64,000 nt of DNA, taken from Tupaia tana. Taxonomy: Eukaryota; Chordata; Mammalia; Scandentia; Tupaiidae. The DNA is taken from NCBI GenBank assembly GCA_026018925.1, contig JAKSZU010000507.1:1-64000 (forward strand), written 5' to 3'. Position numbers and translations under genes: made by a program. Positions 36,624 to 48,464 of this stretch are shown in pieces; the first letter of the stretch is position 1; every line of letters starts with the position of its first letter. The notes below the pieces were generated by a model that saw only the letters and a list, made by a program, of their open reading frames with translations, had not been told where the DNA came from and did not search any database.

Positions 36624-39600
36624 ATGTACCTGGCTGAAGAGGGGGCTCTGGCCTGGGGGTCCCGGGGCTGGAACTACTGGGGGCAGTCGTCCCTCGGAGA
36701 TCCTGGCCCAGGGGTCGAAAGATGGGGGTGTGGTGTGGATGAACTGAGGGCGTTCCTGTGTGTTGATCAGAAGAGAGAAATTTACAATTGTAAGATGTGG
36801 ATAACAGGACAGAGAAAGAAATAAAAAAGGAAAAAAAATGTACCTGGCTGAAAGAGGGGGCTCTGGCCTGGGGGTCCCGGGGCTGGAACAACTGGGGGCA
36901 GTCCTCCATCGGAGATCCTGGCCCAGGGGTCGAAAGATGGGGGTGTGATGTGTATGAACTGAGGGCGTTCCTGTGTGTCGATCAGAAGAGAGAAATTTAC
37001 AATTGAAAGATGTGGATAACAGGGCAGAGAAAGAAATAAAAAAGGAAAAAAATGTACCTGGCTGAAAGAGGGGGCTCTGGCCTGGGGGTCCCAGGGCTGG
37101 AACTACTGGGGGCAGTCCTCCCTCGGAGATCCTGGCCCAGGGGTCGAAAGATGGGGGTGTGGTGTGGATGAACTGAGGGCGTTCCTGTGTGTTGATCAGA
37201 ATAGAGAAATTTACAATTGAAAGATGTGGATAACAGGACAGAGAAAGAAATAAAAAAGGAAAAAAATGTACCTGGCTGAAAGAGGGGGCTCTGGCCTGGG
37301 GGTCCCGGGGCTCGAACTACTGGGGACAGTCCTCCTTCGGAGATCCTGGCCCAGGGGTCGAAAGATGGGGGGTGTGGTGTGGATGAACTGAGGGCGTTCC
37401 TGTGTGTTGATCAGAAGAGAGAAATTTACAATTGAAAGATGTGGATAACAGGACAGAGAAAGAAATAAAAAAGGAAAAAATTGTACCTGGCTGAAAGAGG
37501 GGGCTCTGGCCTGGGGGTCCCGGGGCTGGAACTACTGGGGGCAGTCCTCCCTCGGAGATCCTGGCCCAGGGGTCGAAAGATGGGGGTGTGGTGTGGATGA
37601 ACTGAGGGCGTTCCTGTGTGTTGATCAGAAGAGAGAAATTTACAATTGAAAGATGTGGATAACAGGACAGAGAAAGAAATAAAAAAGGAAAAAAATGTAC
37701 CTGGCTGAAAGAGGGGGCTCTGGCCTGGGGGTCCCGGGGCTGGAACTACTGGGGGCAGTCCTCCCTCGGAGATCCTGGCCCAGGGGTCGAAAGATGGGGG
37801 TGTGGTGTGGATGAACTGAGGGCGTTCCTGTGTGTTGATCAGAAGAGAGAAATTTACAATTGTAAGATGTGGATAGCAGGACAGAGAAAGAAATAAAAAA
37901 GGAAAAAAAATGTACCTGGCTGAAAGAGGGGGCTCTGGCCTGGGGGTCCCGGGGCTGGAACTACTGGGGGCAGTCCTCCCTCGGAGATCCTGGCCCAGGG
38001 GTCGAAAGATGGGGGTGTGATGTGGATGAACTGAGGGCGTTCCTGTGTGTGGATCAGAAGAGAGAAATTTACAATTGAAAGATGTGGATAACAGGACAGA
38101 GAAAGAAATAAAAAAGGAAAAAAATGTACCTGGCTGAAAGAGGGGGCTCTGGCCTGGGGGTCCCGGGGCTGGAACTACTGGGGGCAGTCCTCCCTCGGAG
38201 ATCCTGGCCCAGGGGTCGAAAGATGGGGGTGTGGTGTGGATGAACTGAGGGCGTTCCTGTGTGTTGATCAGAATAGAGAAATTTACAATTGAAAGATGTG
38301 GATAACAGGACAGAGAAAGAAATAAAAAAGGAAAAAAATGTACCTGGCTGAAAGAGGGGGCTCTGGCCTTGGGGTCCCGGGGCTGGAACTACTGGGGACA
38401 GTCCTCCCTCGGAGATCCTGGCCCAGGGGTCGAAAGATGGGGGTGTGGTGTGGATGAACTGAGGGCGTTCCTGTGTGTTGATCAGAAGAGAGAAATTTAC
38501 AATTGAAAGATGTGGATAACAGGACAGAGAAAGAAATAAAAAAGGAAAAATTGTACCTGGCTGAAAGAGGGGGCTCTGGCCTGGGGGTCCCGGGGCTGGA
38601 ACTACTGGGGGCAGTCCTCCCTCGGAGATCCTGGCCCAGGGGTCGAAAGATGGGGGTGTGGTGTGGATGAACTGAGGGCGTTCCTGTGTGTTGATCAGAA
38701 GAGAGAAATTTACAATTGAAAGATGTGGATAACAGGACAGAGAAAGAAATAAAAAAGGAAAAAAATGTACCTGGCTGAAAGAGGGGGCTCTGGCCTGGGG
38801 GTCCCGGGGCTGGAACTACTGGGGGCAGTCCTCCCTCGGAGATCCTGGCCCAGGGGTCGAAAGATGGGGGTGTGGTGTGGATGAACTGAGGGCGTTCCTG
38901 TGTGTTGATCAGAAGAGAGAAATTTACAATTGTAAGATGTGGATAACAGGACAGAGAAAGAAATAAAAAAGGAAAAAAATGTACCTGGCTGAAGAGGGGG
39001 CTCTGGCCTGGGGGTCCCGGGGCTGGAACTACTGGGGGCAGTCCTCCCTCGGAGATCCTGGCCCAGGGGTCGAAAGATGGGGGTGTGGTGTGGATGAACT
39101 GAGGGCGTTCCTGTGTGTTGATCAGAAGAGAGAAATTTACAATTGTAAGATGTGGATAACAGGACAGAGAAAGAAATAAAAAAGGAAAAAAAATGTACCT
39201 GGCTGAAAGAGGGGGCTCTGGCCTGGGGGTCCCGGGGCTGGAACTACTGGGGGCAGTCCTCCCTCGGAGATCCTGGCCCAGGGGTCGAAAGATGGGGGTG
39301 TGGTGTGGATGAACTGAGGGCGTTCCTGTGTGTTGATCAGAAGAGAGAAATTTACAATTGAAAGATGTGGATAACAGGACAGAGAAAGAAATAAAAAAGA
39401 AAAAAATTGTACCTGGCTGAAAGAGGGGGCTCTGGCCTGGGGGTCCCGGGGCTGGAACTACTGGGGGCAGTCCTCCCTCGGAGATCCTGGCCCAGGGGTC
39501 GAAAGATGGGGGTGTGGTGTGGATGAACTGAGGGCGTTCCTGTGTGTTGATCAGAAGAGAGAAATTTACAATTGAAAGATGTGGATAACAGGACAGAGAA

Positions 39601-40004
39601 AGAAATATAAAAGGAAAAAAATGTACCTGGCTGAAAGAGGGGGCTCTGGCCTGGGGGTCCCGGGGCTGGAACTACTGGGGGCAGTCCTCCCTCGGAGATC
39701 CTGGCCCAGGGGTCGAAAGATGGGGGTGTGGTGTGGATGAACTGAGGGCGTTCCTGTGTGTTGATCAGAAGAGAGAAATTTACAATTGTAAGATGTGGAT
39801 AGCAGGACAGAGAAAGAAATAAAAAAGGAAAAAAAATGTACCTGGCTGAAAGAGGGGGCTCTGGCCTGGGGGTCCCGGGGCTGGAACTACTGGGAGCAGT
39901 CCTTCCTCGGAGATCCTGGCCCAGGGGTCGAAAGATGGGGGTGTGATGTGGATGAACTGAGGGCGTTCCTGTGTGTGGATCAGAAGAGAGAAATTTACAA
40001 TTGA
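36624..40004 (+). repeat. Five- and eleven-monomer higher-order cluster with caattgtaag variant
   Basis: The variant caattgtaag, in place of caattgaaag, marks units at 36791, 37863, 38933, 39146 and 39789 (position of the taag). The first three are 1,072 and 1,070 bp apart, that is five monomers. The pair of features gctgaagagg plus caattgtaag recurs at 36624/36791 and 38979/39146, 2,355 bp or eleven monomers apart. Companion markers repeat with the same 1,072-bp spacing: gaatagag 37202/38274 and ggggacagtc 37322/38394. Units with ggatagcagg plus gatgtgg plus gtgtggatc occur at about 37.87-38.05 kb and 39.79-39.98 kb, nine monomers apart, and once more at 53.48-53.67 kb. Confidence 0.82.
36782..36793. 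other. Perfect 12-bp palindrome in caattgtaag variants
   Basis: TTACAATTGTAA is a perfect palindrome, created because these units have gtaag instead of the usual gaaag after caattg; the consensus unit has only the inner six-base CAATTG. The same 12-mer lies at 37854, 38924, 39137, 39780 and 53471. It is a sequence fact only; no binding factor is implied. Confidence 0.6.
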
Positions 40005-42500
40005 AAGATGTGGATAACAGGACAGAGAAAGAAATAAAAAAGGAAAAAAATGTACCTGGCTGAAAGAGGGGGCTCTGGCCTGGGGGTCCCTGGGCTGGAA
40101 CTACTGGGGGCAGTCCTCCCTCGGAGATCCTGGCCCAGGGGTCGAAAGATGGGGGTGTGATGTGGATGAACTGAGGGCGTTCCTGTGTGTTGATCAGAAG
40201 AGAGAAATTTACAATTGAAAGATGTGGATAACAGGACAGAGAAAGAAATAAAAAAGGAAAAAAATGTACCTGGCTGAAAGAGGGGGATCTGGCCTGGGGG
40301 TCCCGGGGCTGGAACTACTGGGGGCAGTCCTCCCTCGGAGATCCTGGCCCAGGGGTCGAAAGATGGGGGTGTGGTGTGGATGAACTGAGGGCGTTCCTGT
40401 GTGTTGATCAGAAGAGAGAAATTTACAATTGAAAGATGTGGATAACAGGACAGAGAAAGAAATAAAAAAGGAAAAAAATGTACCTGGCTGAAAGAGGGGG
40501 CTCTGGCCTGGGGGTCCCGGGGCTGGAACTACTGGGGGCAGTCCTCCCTCGGAGATCCTGGCCCAGGGGTCGAAAGATGGGGGTGTGGTGTGGATGAACT
40601 GAGGGCGTTCCTGTGTGTTGATCAGAAGAGAGAAATTTACAATTGAAAGATGTGGATAACAGGACAGAGAAAGAAATAAAAAAGGAAAAAAATGTACCTG
40701 GCTGAAAGAGGGGGCTCTGGCCTGGGGGTCCCGGGGCTGGAACTACTGGGGGCAGTCCTCCCTCGGAGATCCTGGCCCAGGGGTCGAAAGATGGGGGTGT
40801 GGTGTGGATGAACTGAGGGTGTTCCTGTGTGTTGATCAGAAGAGAGAAATTTACAATTGAAAGATGTGGATAACAGGACAGAGAAAGAAATAAAAAAGGA
40901 AAAAAATGTACCTGGCTGAAAGAGGGGGCTCTGGCCTGGGGGTCCCGGGGCTGGAACTACTGGGGGCAGTCCTCCCTCGGAGATCCTGGCCCAGGGGTCG
41001 AAAGATGGGGGTGTGGTGTGGATGAACTGAGGGCGTTCCTGTGTGTTGATCAGAACAGAGAAATTTACAATTGAAAGATGTGGATAACAGGACAGAGAAA
41101 GAAATAAAAAAGGAAAAAAATGTACCTGGCTGAAAGAGGGGGCTCTGGCCTGGGGGTCCCGGGGCTGGAACTACTGGGGGCAGTCCTCCCTCGGAGATCC
41201 TGGCCCAGGGGTCGAAAGATGGGGGTGTGGTGTGGATGAACTGAGGGCGTTCCTGTGTGTTGATCAGAAGAGAGAAATTTACAATTGAAAGATGTGGATA
41301 ACAGGACAGAGAAAGAAATAAAAAAGGAAAAAAATGTACCTGGCTGAAAGACGGGGCTCTGGCCTGGGGGTCCCGGGGCTGGAACTACTGGGGGCAGTCC
41401 TCCCTCGGAGATCCTGGCACAGGGGTTGAAAGATGGGGGTGTGGTGTGGATGAACTGAGGGCGTTCCTGTGTGTTGATCAGAAGAGAGAAATTTACAATT
41501 GAAAGATGTGGATAACAGGACAGAGAAAGAAATAAAAAAGGAAAAAAATGTACCTGGCTGAAAGAGGGGGCGCTGGCCTGGGGGTCCCGGGGCTGGAACT
41601 ACTGGGGGCAGTCCTCCCTCGGAGATCCTGGCCAGGGGTCGAAAGATGGGGGTGTGGTGTGGATGAACTGAGGGCGTTCCTGTGTGTTGATCAGAAGAGA
41701 GAAATTTACAATTGAAAGATGTGGATAACAGGACAGAGAAAGAAATAAAAAAGGAAAAAAATGTACCTGGCTCAAAGAGGGGGCTCTGGCCTGGGGGTCC
41801 CGGGGCTGGAACTACTGGGGGCAGTCCTCCCTCGGAGATCCTGGCCCAGGGGTCGAAAGATGGGGGTGTGGTGTGGATGAACTGAGGGCGTTCCTGTGTG
41901 TTGATCAGAAGAGAGAAATTTACAATTGAAAGATGTGGATAACAGGACAGAGAAAGAAATAAAAAAGGAAAAAAATGTACCTGGCCGAAAGAGGGGGCTC
42001 TGGCCTGGAGGTCCCGGGCCTGGAACTACTGGGGGCAGTCCTCCCTCGGAGATCCTGGCCCAGGGGTCGAAAGATGGGGGTGTGGTGTGGATGAACTGAG
42101 GGCGTTCCTGTGTGTTGATCAGAAGAGAGAAATTTACAATTGAAAGATGTGGATAACAGGACAGAGAAAGAAATAAAAAAGGAAAAAAATGTACCTGGCT
42201 GAAAGAGGGGGCTCTGGCCTGGGGGTCCCGGGGCTGGAACTACTGGGGGCAGTCCTCCCTCGGAGATCCTGGCCCAGGGGTCGAAAGATGGGGGTGTGGT
42301 GTGGATGAACTGAGGGCGTTCCTGTGTGTTGATCAGAAGAGAGAAATTTACAATTGAAAGATGTGGATAACAGGACAGAGAAAGAAATAAAAAAGGAAAA
42401 AAATGTACCTGGCTGAAAGAGGGGGCTCTGGCCTGGGGGTCCCGGGGCTGGAACTACTGGGGGCAGTCCTCCCTCGGAGATCCTGGCCCAGGGGTCGAAA
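40005..42500 (+). repeat. Satellite segment without clear higher-order order
   Basis: About twelve monomers of the same family, mostly consensus. Scattered private variants: a gatgtgg unit at about 40158 with tgttgatc rather than the usual linked gtcgatc; gggtgttcc near 40818; gaacagag near 41054; gacggggctc near 41350; gcacaggggttgaa at about 41418; gcgctgg near 41571; a single-base loss giving ctggccagggg near 41629; ggctcaaag near 41770; ggccgaaag and gaggtcccgggcctgg near 41984-42012. The gcacagg unit followed by gcgctgg is a fragment of the cassette amplified just downstream. Confidence 0.75.
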
Positions 42501-44430
42501 GATTGGGGTGTGGTGTGGATGAACTGAGGGCGTTCCTGTGTGTTGATCAGAAGAGAGAAATTTACAATTGAAAGATGTGGATAACAGGACAGAGAAAGAA
42601 ATAAAAAAGGAAAAAAATGTACCTGGCTGAAAGAGGGGGCTCTGGCCTGGGGGTCCCGGGGCTGGAACTACTGGGGGCAGTCCTCCCTCGGAGATCCTGG
42701 CCCAGGGTTCGAAAGATGGGGGTGTGGTGTGGATGAACTGAGGGCGTTCCTGTGTGTTGATCAGAAGAGAGAAATTTACAATTGAAAGATGTGGATAACA
42801 GGACAGAGAAAGAAATAAAAAAGGAAAAAAATGTACCTGGCTGAAAGAGGGGGCTCTGGCCTGGGGGTCCCGGGGCTGGAACTACTGGGGGCAGTCCTCC
42901 CTCGGAGATCCTGGCACAGGGGTCGAAAGATGGGGGTGTGGTGTGGATGAACTGAGGGCGTTCCTGTGTGTTGATCAGAAGAGAGAAATTTACAATTGAA
43001 AGATGTGGATAACAGGACAGAGAAAGAAATAAAAAAGGAAAAAAATGTACCTGGCTGAAAGAGGGGGCGCTGGCCTGGGGGTCCCGGGGCTGGAACTACA
43101 GGGGGCAGTCCTCCCTCGGAGATCCTGGCCCAGGGGTCGAAAGATGGGGGTGTGGTGTGGATGAACTGAGGGCGTTCCTGTGTGTTGATCAGAAGAGAGA
43201 AATTTACAATTGAAAGATGTGGATAACAGGACAGAGAAAGAAATAAAAAAGGAAAAAAATGTACCTGGCTGAAAGAGGGGGCTCTGGCCTGGGGGTCCCG
43301 GGGCTGGAACTACTGGGGGCAGTCCTCCCTCGGAGATCCTGGCCCAGGGGTCAAAAGATGGGGTGTGGTGTGGATGAACTGAGGGCGTTCCTGTGTGTTG
43401 ATCAGAAGAGAGAAATTTACAATTGAAAGATGTGGATAACAGGACAGAGAAAGAAATAAAAAAGGAAAAAAATGTACCTGGCTGAAAGAGGGGGCTCTGG
43501 CCTGGGGGTCCCGGGGCTGGAACTACTGGGGGCAGTCCTCCCTCGGAGATCCTGGCCCAGGGGTCGAAAGATGGGGGTGTGGTGTGGATGAACTGAGGGC
43601 GTTCCTGTGTGTTGATCAGAAGAGAGAAATTTACAATTGAAAGATGTGGATAACAGGACAGAGAAAGAAATAAAAAAGGAAAAAAATGTACCTGGCTGAA
43701 AGAGGGGGCTCTGGCCTGGGGGTCCCGGGGCTGGAACTACTGGGGGCAGTCCTCCCTCGGAGATCCTGGCCCAGGGTTCGAAAGATGGGGGTGTGGTGTG
43801 GATGAACTGAGGGCGTTCCTGTGTGATGATCAGAAGAGAGAAATTTACAATTGAAAGATGTGGATAACAGGACAGAGAAAGAAATAAAAAAGGAAAAAAA
43901 TGTACCTGGCTGAAAGAGGGGGCTCTGGCCTGGGGGTCCCGGGGCTGGAACTACTGGGGGCAGTCCTCCCTCGGAGATCCTGGCACAGGGGTCGAAAGAT
44001 GGGGGTGTGGTGTGGATGAACTGAGGGCGTTCCTGTGTGTTGATCAGAAGAGAGAAATTTACAATTGAAAGATGTGGATAACAGGACAGAGAAAGAAATA
44101 AAAAAGGAAAAAAATGTACCTGGCTGAAAGAGGGGGTGCTGGCCTGGGGGTCCCGGGGCTGGAACTACAGGGGGCAGTCCTCCCTCGGAGATCCTGGCCC
44201 AGGGGTCGAAAGATGGGGGTGTGGTGTGGATGAACTGAGGGCGTTCCTGTGTGTTGATCAGAAGAGAGAAATTTACAATTGAAAGATGTGGATAACAGGA
44301 CAGAGAAAGAAATAAAAAAGGAAAAAAATGTACCTGGCTGAAAGAGGGGGCTCTGGCCTGGGGGTCCCGGGGCTGGAACTACTGGGGGCAGTCCTCCCTC
44401 GGAGATCCTGGCCCAGGGGTCAAAAGATGG
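42501..44430 (+). repeat. Five-monomer higher-order repeat, period 1,069 bp
   Basis: A run of variant monomers repeats in order twice with a constant spacing of 1,069 bp: gttcgaaag 42707/43776, gcacagg 42914/43983, gcgctgg (gtgctgg in the second) at 43067/44136, aactacaggg 43094/44163 and gtcaaaagatggggtg 43350/44419. A gattggggtg unit precedes the first run at 42501. The same order of variants is present once at 48705-49555 and, without the gttcg unit, at 35011-35646. The change gcgctgg to gtgctgg in the second run is a CpG to TpG transition, so the second run is probably derived. Confidence 0.87.
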
Positions 44431-46910
44431 GGTGTGGTGTGGATGAACTGAGGGCGTTCCTGTGTGTTGATCAGAAGAGAGAAATTTACAATTGAAAGAT
44501 GTGGATAACAGGACAGAGAAAGAAATAAAAAAGGAAAAAAATGTACCTGGCTGAAAGAGGGGGCTCTGGCCTGGGGGTCCCGGGGCTGGAACTACTGGGG
44601 GCAGTCCTCCCTCGGAGATCCTGGCCCAGGGGTCGAAAGATGGGGGTGTGGTGTGGATGAACTGAGGGCGTTCCTGTGTGTTGATCAGAAGAGAGAAATT
44701 TACAATTGAAAGATGTGGATAACAGGACAGAGAAAGAAATAAAAAAGGAAAAAAATGTACCTGGCTGAAAGAGGGGGCTCTGGCCTGGGGGTCCCGGGGC
44801 TGGAACTACTGGGGGCAGTCCTCCCTCGGAGATCCTGGCCCAGGGGTCGAAAGATGGGGGTGTGGTGTGGATGAACTGAGGGCGTTCCTGTGTGTTGATC
44901 AGAAGAGAGAAATTTACAATTGAAAGATGTGGATAACAGGACAGAGAAAGAAATAAAAAAGGAAAAAAATGTACCTGGCTGAAAGAGGGGGATCTGGCCT
45001 GGGGGTCCCGGGGCTGGAACTACTGGGGGCAGTCCTCCCTCGGAGATCCTGGCCCAGGGGTCGAAAGATGGGGGTGTGGTGTGGATGAACTGAGGGCGTT
45101 CCTCTGTGTTGATCAGAAGAGAGAAATTTACAATTGAAAGATGTGGATAACAGGACAGAGAAAGAAATAAAAAAGGAAAAAAATGTACCTGGCTGAAAGA
45201 GGGGGCTCTGGCCTGGGGGTCCCGGGGCTGGAACTTCTGGGGGCAGTCCTCCCTCGGAGATCCTGGCACAGGGGTCGAAAGATGGGGGTGTGGTGTGGAT
45301 GAACTGAGGGCGTTCCTGTGTGTTGATCAGAAGAGAGAAATTTACAATTGAAAGATGTGGATAACAGGACAGAGAAAGAAATAAAAAAGGAAAAAAATGT
45401 ACCTGGCTGAAAGAGGGGGCGCTGGCCTGGGGGTCCCGGGGCTGGAACTACTGGGGGCAGTCCTCCCTCGGAGATCCTGGCCCAGGGGTCGAAAGATGGG
45501 GGTGTGGTGTGGATGAACTGAGGGCGTTCCTGTGTGTTGATCAGAAGAGAGAAATTTACAATTGAAAGATGTGGATAACAGGACAGAGAAAGAAATAAAA
45601 AAGGAAAAAAATGTACCTGGCTGAAAGAGGGGGCTCTGGCCTGGGGGTCCCGGGGCTGGAACTACTGGGGGCAGTCCTCCCTCGGAGATCCTGGCCCAGG
45701 GGTCGAAAGATGGGGGTGTGGTGTGGATGAACTGAGGGCGTTCCTGTGTGTTGATCAGAAGAGAGAAATTTACAATTGAAAGATGTGGATAACAGGACAG
45801 AGAAAGAAATAAAAAAGGAAAAAAATGTACCTGGCTGAAAGAGGGGGCTCTGGCCTGGGGGTCCCGGGGCTGGAACTACTGGGGGCAGTCCTCCCTCGGA
45901 GATCCTGGCCCAGGGGTCGAAAGATGGGGATGTGGTGTGGATGAACTGAGGGCGTTCCTGTGTGTTGATCAGAAGAGAGAAATTTACAATTGAAAGATGT
46001 GGATAACAGGACAGAGAAAGAAATAAAAAAGGAAAAAAATGTACCTGGCTGAAAGAGGGGGCTCTGGCCTGGGGGTCCCGGGGCTGGAACTACTGGGGGC
46101 AGTCCTCCCTCGGAGATCCTGGCCCAGGGGTCGAAAGATGGGGGTGTGGTGTGGATGAACTGAGGGCGTTCCTGTGTGTTGATCAGAAGAGAGAAATTTA
46201 CAATTGAAAGATGTGGATAAAAGGACAGAGAAAGAAATAAAAAAGGAAAAAAATGTACCTGGCTGAAAGAGGGGGCTCTGGCCTGGGGGTCCCGGGGCTG
46301 GAACTACTGGGGGCAGTCCTCCCTCGGAGATCCTGGCACAGGGGTCGAAAGATGGGGGTGTGGTGTGGATGAACTGAGGGCGTTCCTGTGTGTTGATCAG
46401 AAGAGAGAAATTTACAATTGAAAGATGTGGATAACAGGACAGAGAAAGAAATAAAAAAGGAAAAAAATGTACCTGGCTGAAAGAGGGGGCGCTGGCCTGG
46501 GGGTCCCGGGGCTGGAACTACTGGGGGCAGTCCTCCCTCGGAGATCCTGGCCCAGGGGTCGAAAGATGGGGGTGTGGTGTGGATGAACTGAGGGCGTTCC
46601 TGTGTGTTGATCAGAAGAGAGAAATTTACAATTGAAAGATGTGGATAACAGGACAGAGAAAGAAATAAAAAAGGAAAAAAATGTACCTGGCTGAAAGAGG
46701 GGGCTCTGGCCTGGGGGTCCCGGGGCTGGAACTACTGGGGGCAGTCCTCCCTCGGAGATCCTGGCCCAGGGGTCGAAAGATGGGGGTGTGGTGTGGATGA
46801 ACTGAGGGCGTTCCTGTGTGTTGATCAGAAGAGAGAAATTTACAATTGAAAGATGTGGATAACAGGACAGAGAAAGAAATAAAAAAGGAAAAAAATGTAC
46901 CTGGCTGAAA
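44431..46910 (+). repeat. Satellite segment with two further gcacagg/gcgctgg pairs
   Basis: About twelve monomers. The pair gcacagg then gcgctgg occurs at about 45266/45419 and again at about 46335/46489, about 1,070 bp (five monomers) apart, continuing the periodicity of 42.5-44.4 kb but without the gttcg, aactacaggg or gtcaaaag companions. Other variants are gggggatctgg near 44989, tcctctgtg near 45101, aacttctgg near 45233, ggggatg near 45927 and ataaaaggac near 46217. Nothing but satellite is present. Confidence 0.75.
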
Positions 46911-48230
46911 GAGGGAGCTCTGGCCTGGGGGTCCCGGGGCTGGAACTACTGGGGGCAGTCCTCCCTCGGAGATCCTGGCCCAGGGGTCGAAAGATGGGGG
47001 TGTGGTGTGGATGAACTGAGGGCGTTCCTGTGTGTTGATCAGAAGAGAGAAATTTACAATTGAAAGATGTGGATAACAGGACAGAGAAAGAAATAAAAAA
47101 GGAAAAAAATGTACCTGGCTGAAAGAGGGGGCTCTGGCCTGGGGGTCCCGGGGCTGGAACTACTGGGGGCAGTCCTCCCTCGGAAATCCTGGCCCAGGGG
47201 TCGAAAGATGGGTGTGTGGTGTGGTTGAACTGAGGGGGTTCCTGTGTGTCGATCAGAAGAGAGAAATTTACAATTGAAAGATGTGGATAACAGGACAGAG
47301 AAAGAAATAAAAAAGGAAAAAAATGTACCTGGCTGAAAGAGGGGGCTCTGGCCTGGGGGTCCCGGGGCTGGAACTACTGGGGGCAGTCCTCCCTCGGAGA
47401 TCCTGGCCCAGGGGTCGAAAGATGGGGGTGTGGTGTGGATGAACTGAGGGCGTTCCTGTGTGTTGATCAGAAGAGAGAAATTTACAATTGAAAGATGTGG
47501 ATAACAGGACAGAGAAAGAAATAAAAAAGGAAAAAAATGTACCTGGCTGAAAGAGGGGGCTCTGGCCTGGGGGTCCCGGGGCTGGAACTACTGGGGGCAG
47601 TCCTCCCTCGGAGATCCTGGCCCAGGGGTCGAAAGATGGGGGTGTGGTGTGGATGAACTGAGGGCGTTCCTGTGTGTTGATCAGAAGAGAGAAATTTACA
47701 ATTGAAAGATGTGGATAACAGAACAGAGAAAGAAATAAAAAAGGAAAAAAATGTACCTGGCTGAAAGAGGGGGCTCTGGCCTGGGGGTCCCGGGGCTGGA
47801 ACTACTGGGGGCAGTCCTCCCTCAGAGATCCTGGCCCAGGGGTCGAAAGATGGGGGTGTGGTGTGGATGAACTGAGGGCGTTCCTGTGTGTTGATCAGAA
47901 GAGAGAAATTTACAATTGAAAGATGTGGATAACAGGACAAAGAAAGAAATAAAAAAGGAAAAAAATGTACCTGGCTGAAAGAGGGTGCTCTGGCCTGGGG
48001 GTCCCGGGGCTGGAACTACTGGGGGCAGTCCTCCCTCGGAGATCCTGTCCCAGAGGTCGAAAGATGGGGGTGTGGTGTGGATGAACTGAGGGCGTTCCTG
48101 TGTGTTGATCAGAAGAGAGAAATTTACAATTGAAAGATGTGGATAACAGGACAGAGAAAGAAATAAAAAAGGAAAAACATGTTCCTGGCTGAAAGAGGGG
48201 GCTCTGGCCTGGGGGTCCCGGGGCTAGAAC
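46911..48230 (+). repeat. Copied block A1, first of three related copies
   Basis: Ordered markers gggagctctgg 46914, ggtgtgtggtgtggttgaac 47211 with gtcgatc after it, ctcagag 47821, gatcctgtcccagagg 48041, ggaaaaacatg 48171 and ggctagaac 48222 recur 8,770-8,772 bp downstream (41 x 214 = 8,774) and again a further 3,852 bp on. Private changes here include cggaaatcc near 47181 and gttcctgg at 48181. The following marker of the other two copies, cggatatcc, is not here, although a unit combining aaacatg, ctagaac and ggatatcc is found at about 50529-50612, which looks like a mosaic piece of the same family. Confidence 0.82.
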
Positions 48231-48464
48231 TACTGGGGGCAGTCCTCCCTCGGAGATCCTGGCCCAGGGGTCGAAAGATGGGGGTGTGGTGTGGATGAAC
48301 TGAGGGCGTTTCTGTGTGTTGATCAGAAGAGAGAAATTTACAATTGAAAGATGTGGATAACAGGACAGAGAAAGAAATAAAAAAGGAAAAAAATGTACCT
48401 GGCTGAAAGAGGGGGCTCTGGCCTGGGGGTCCCGGGGCTGGAACTACTGGGGGCAGTCCTCCCT

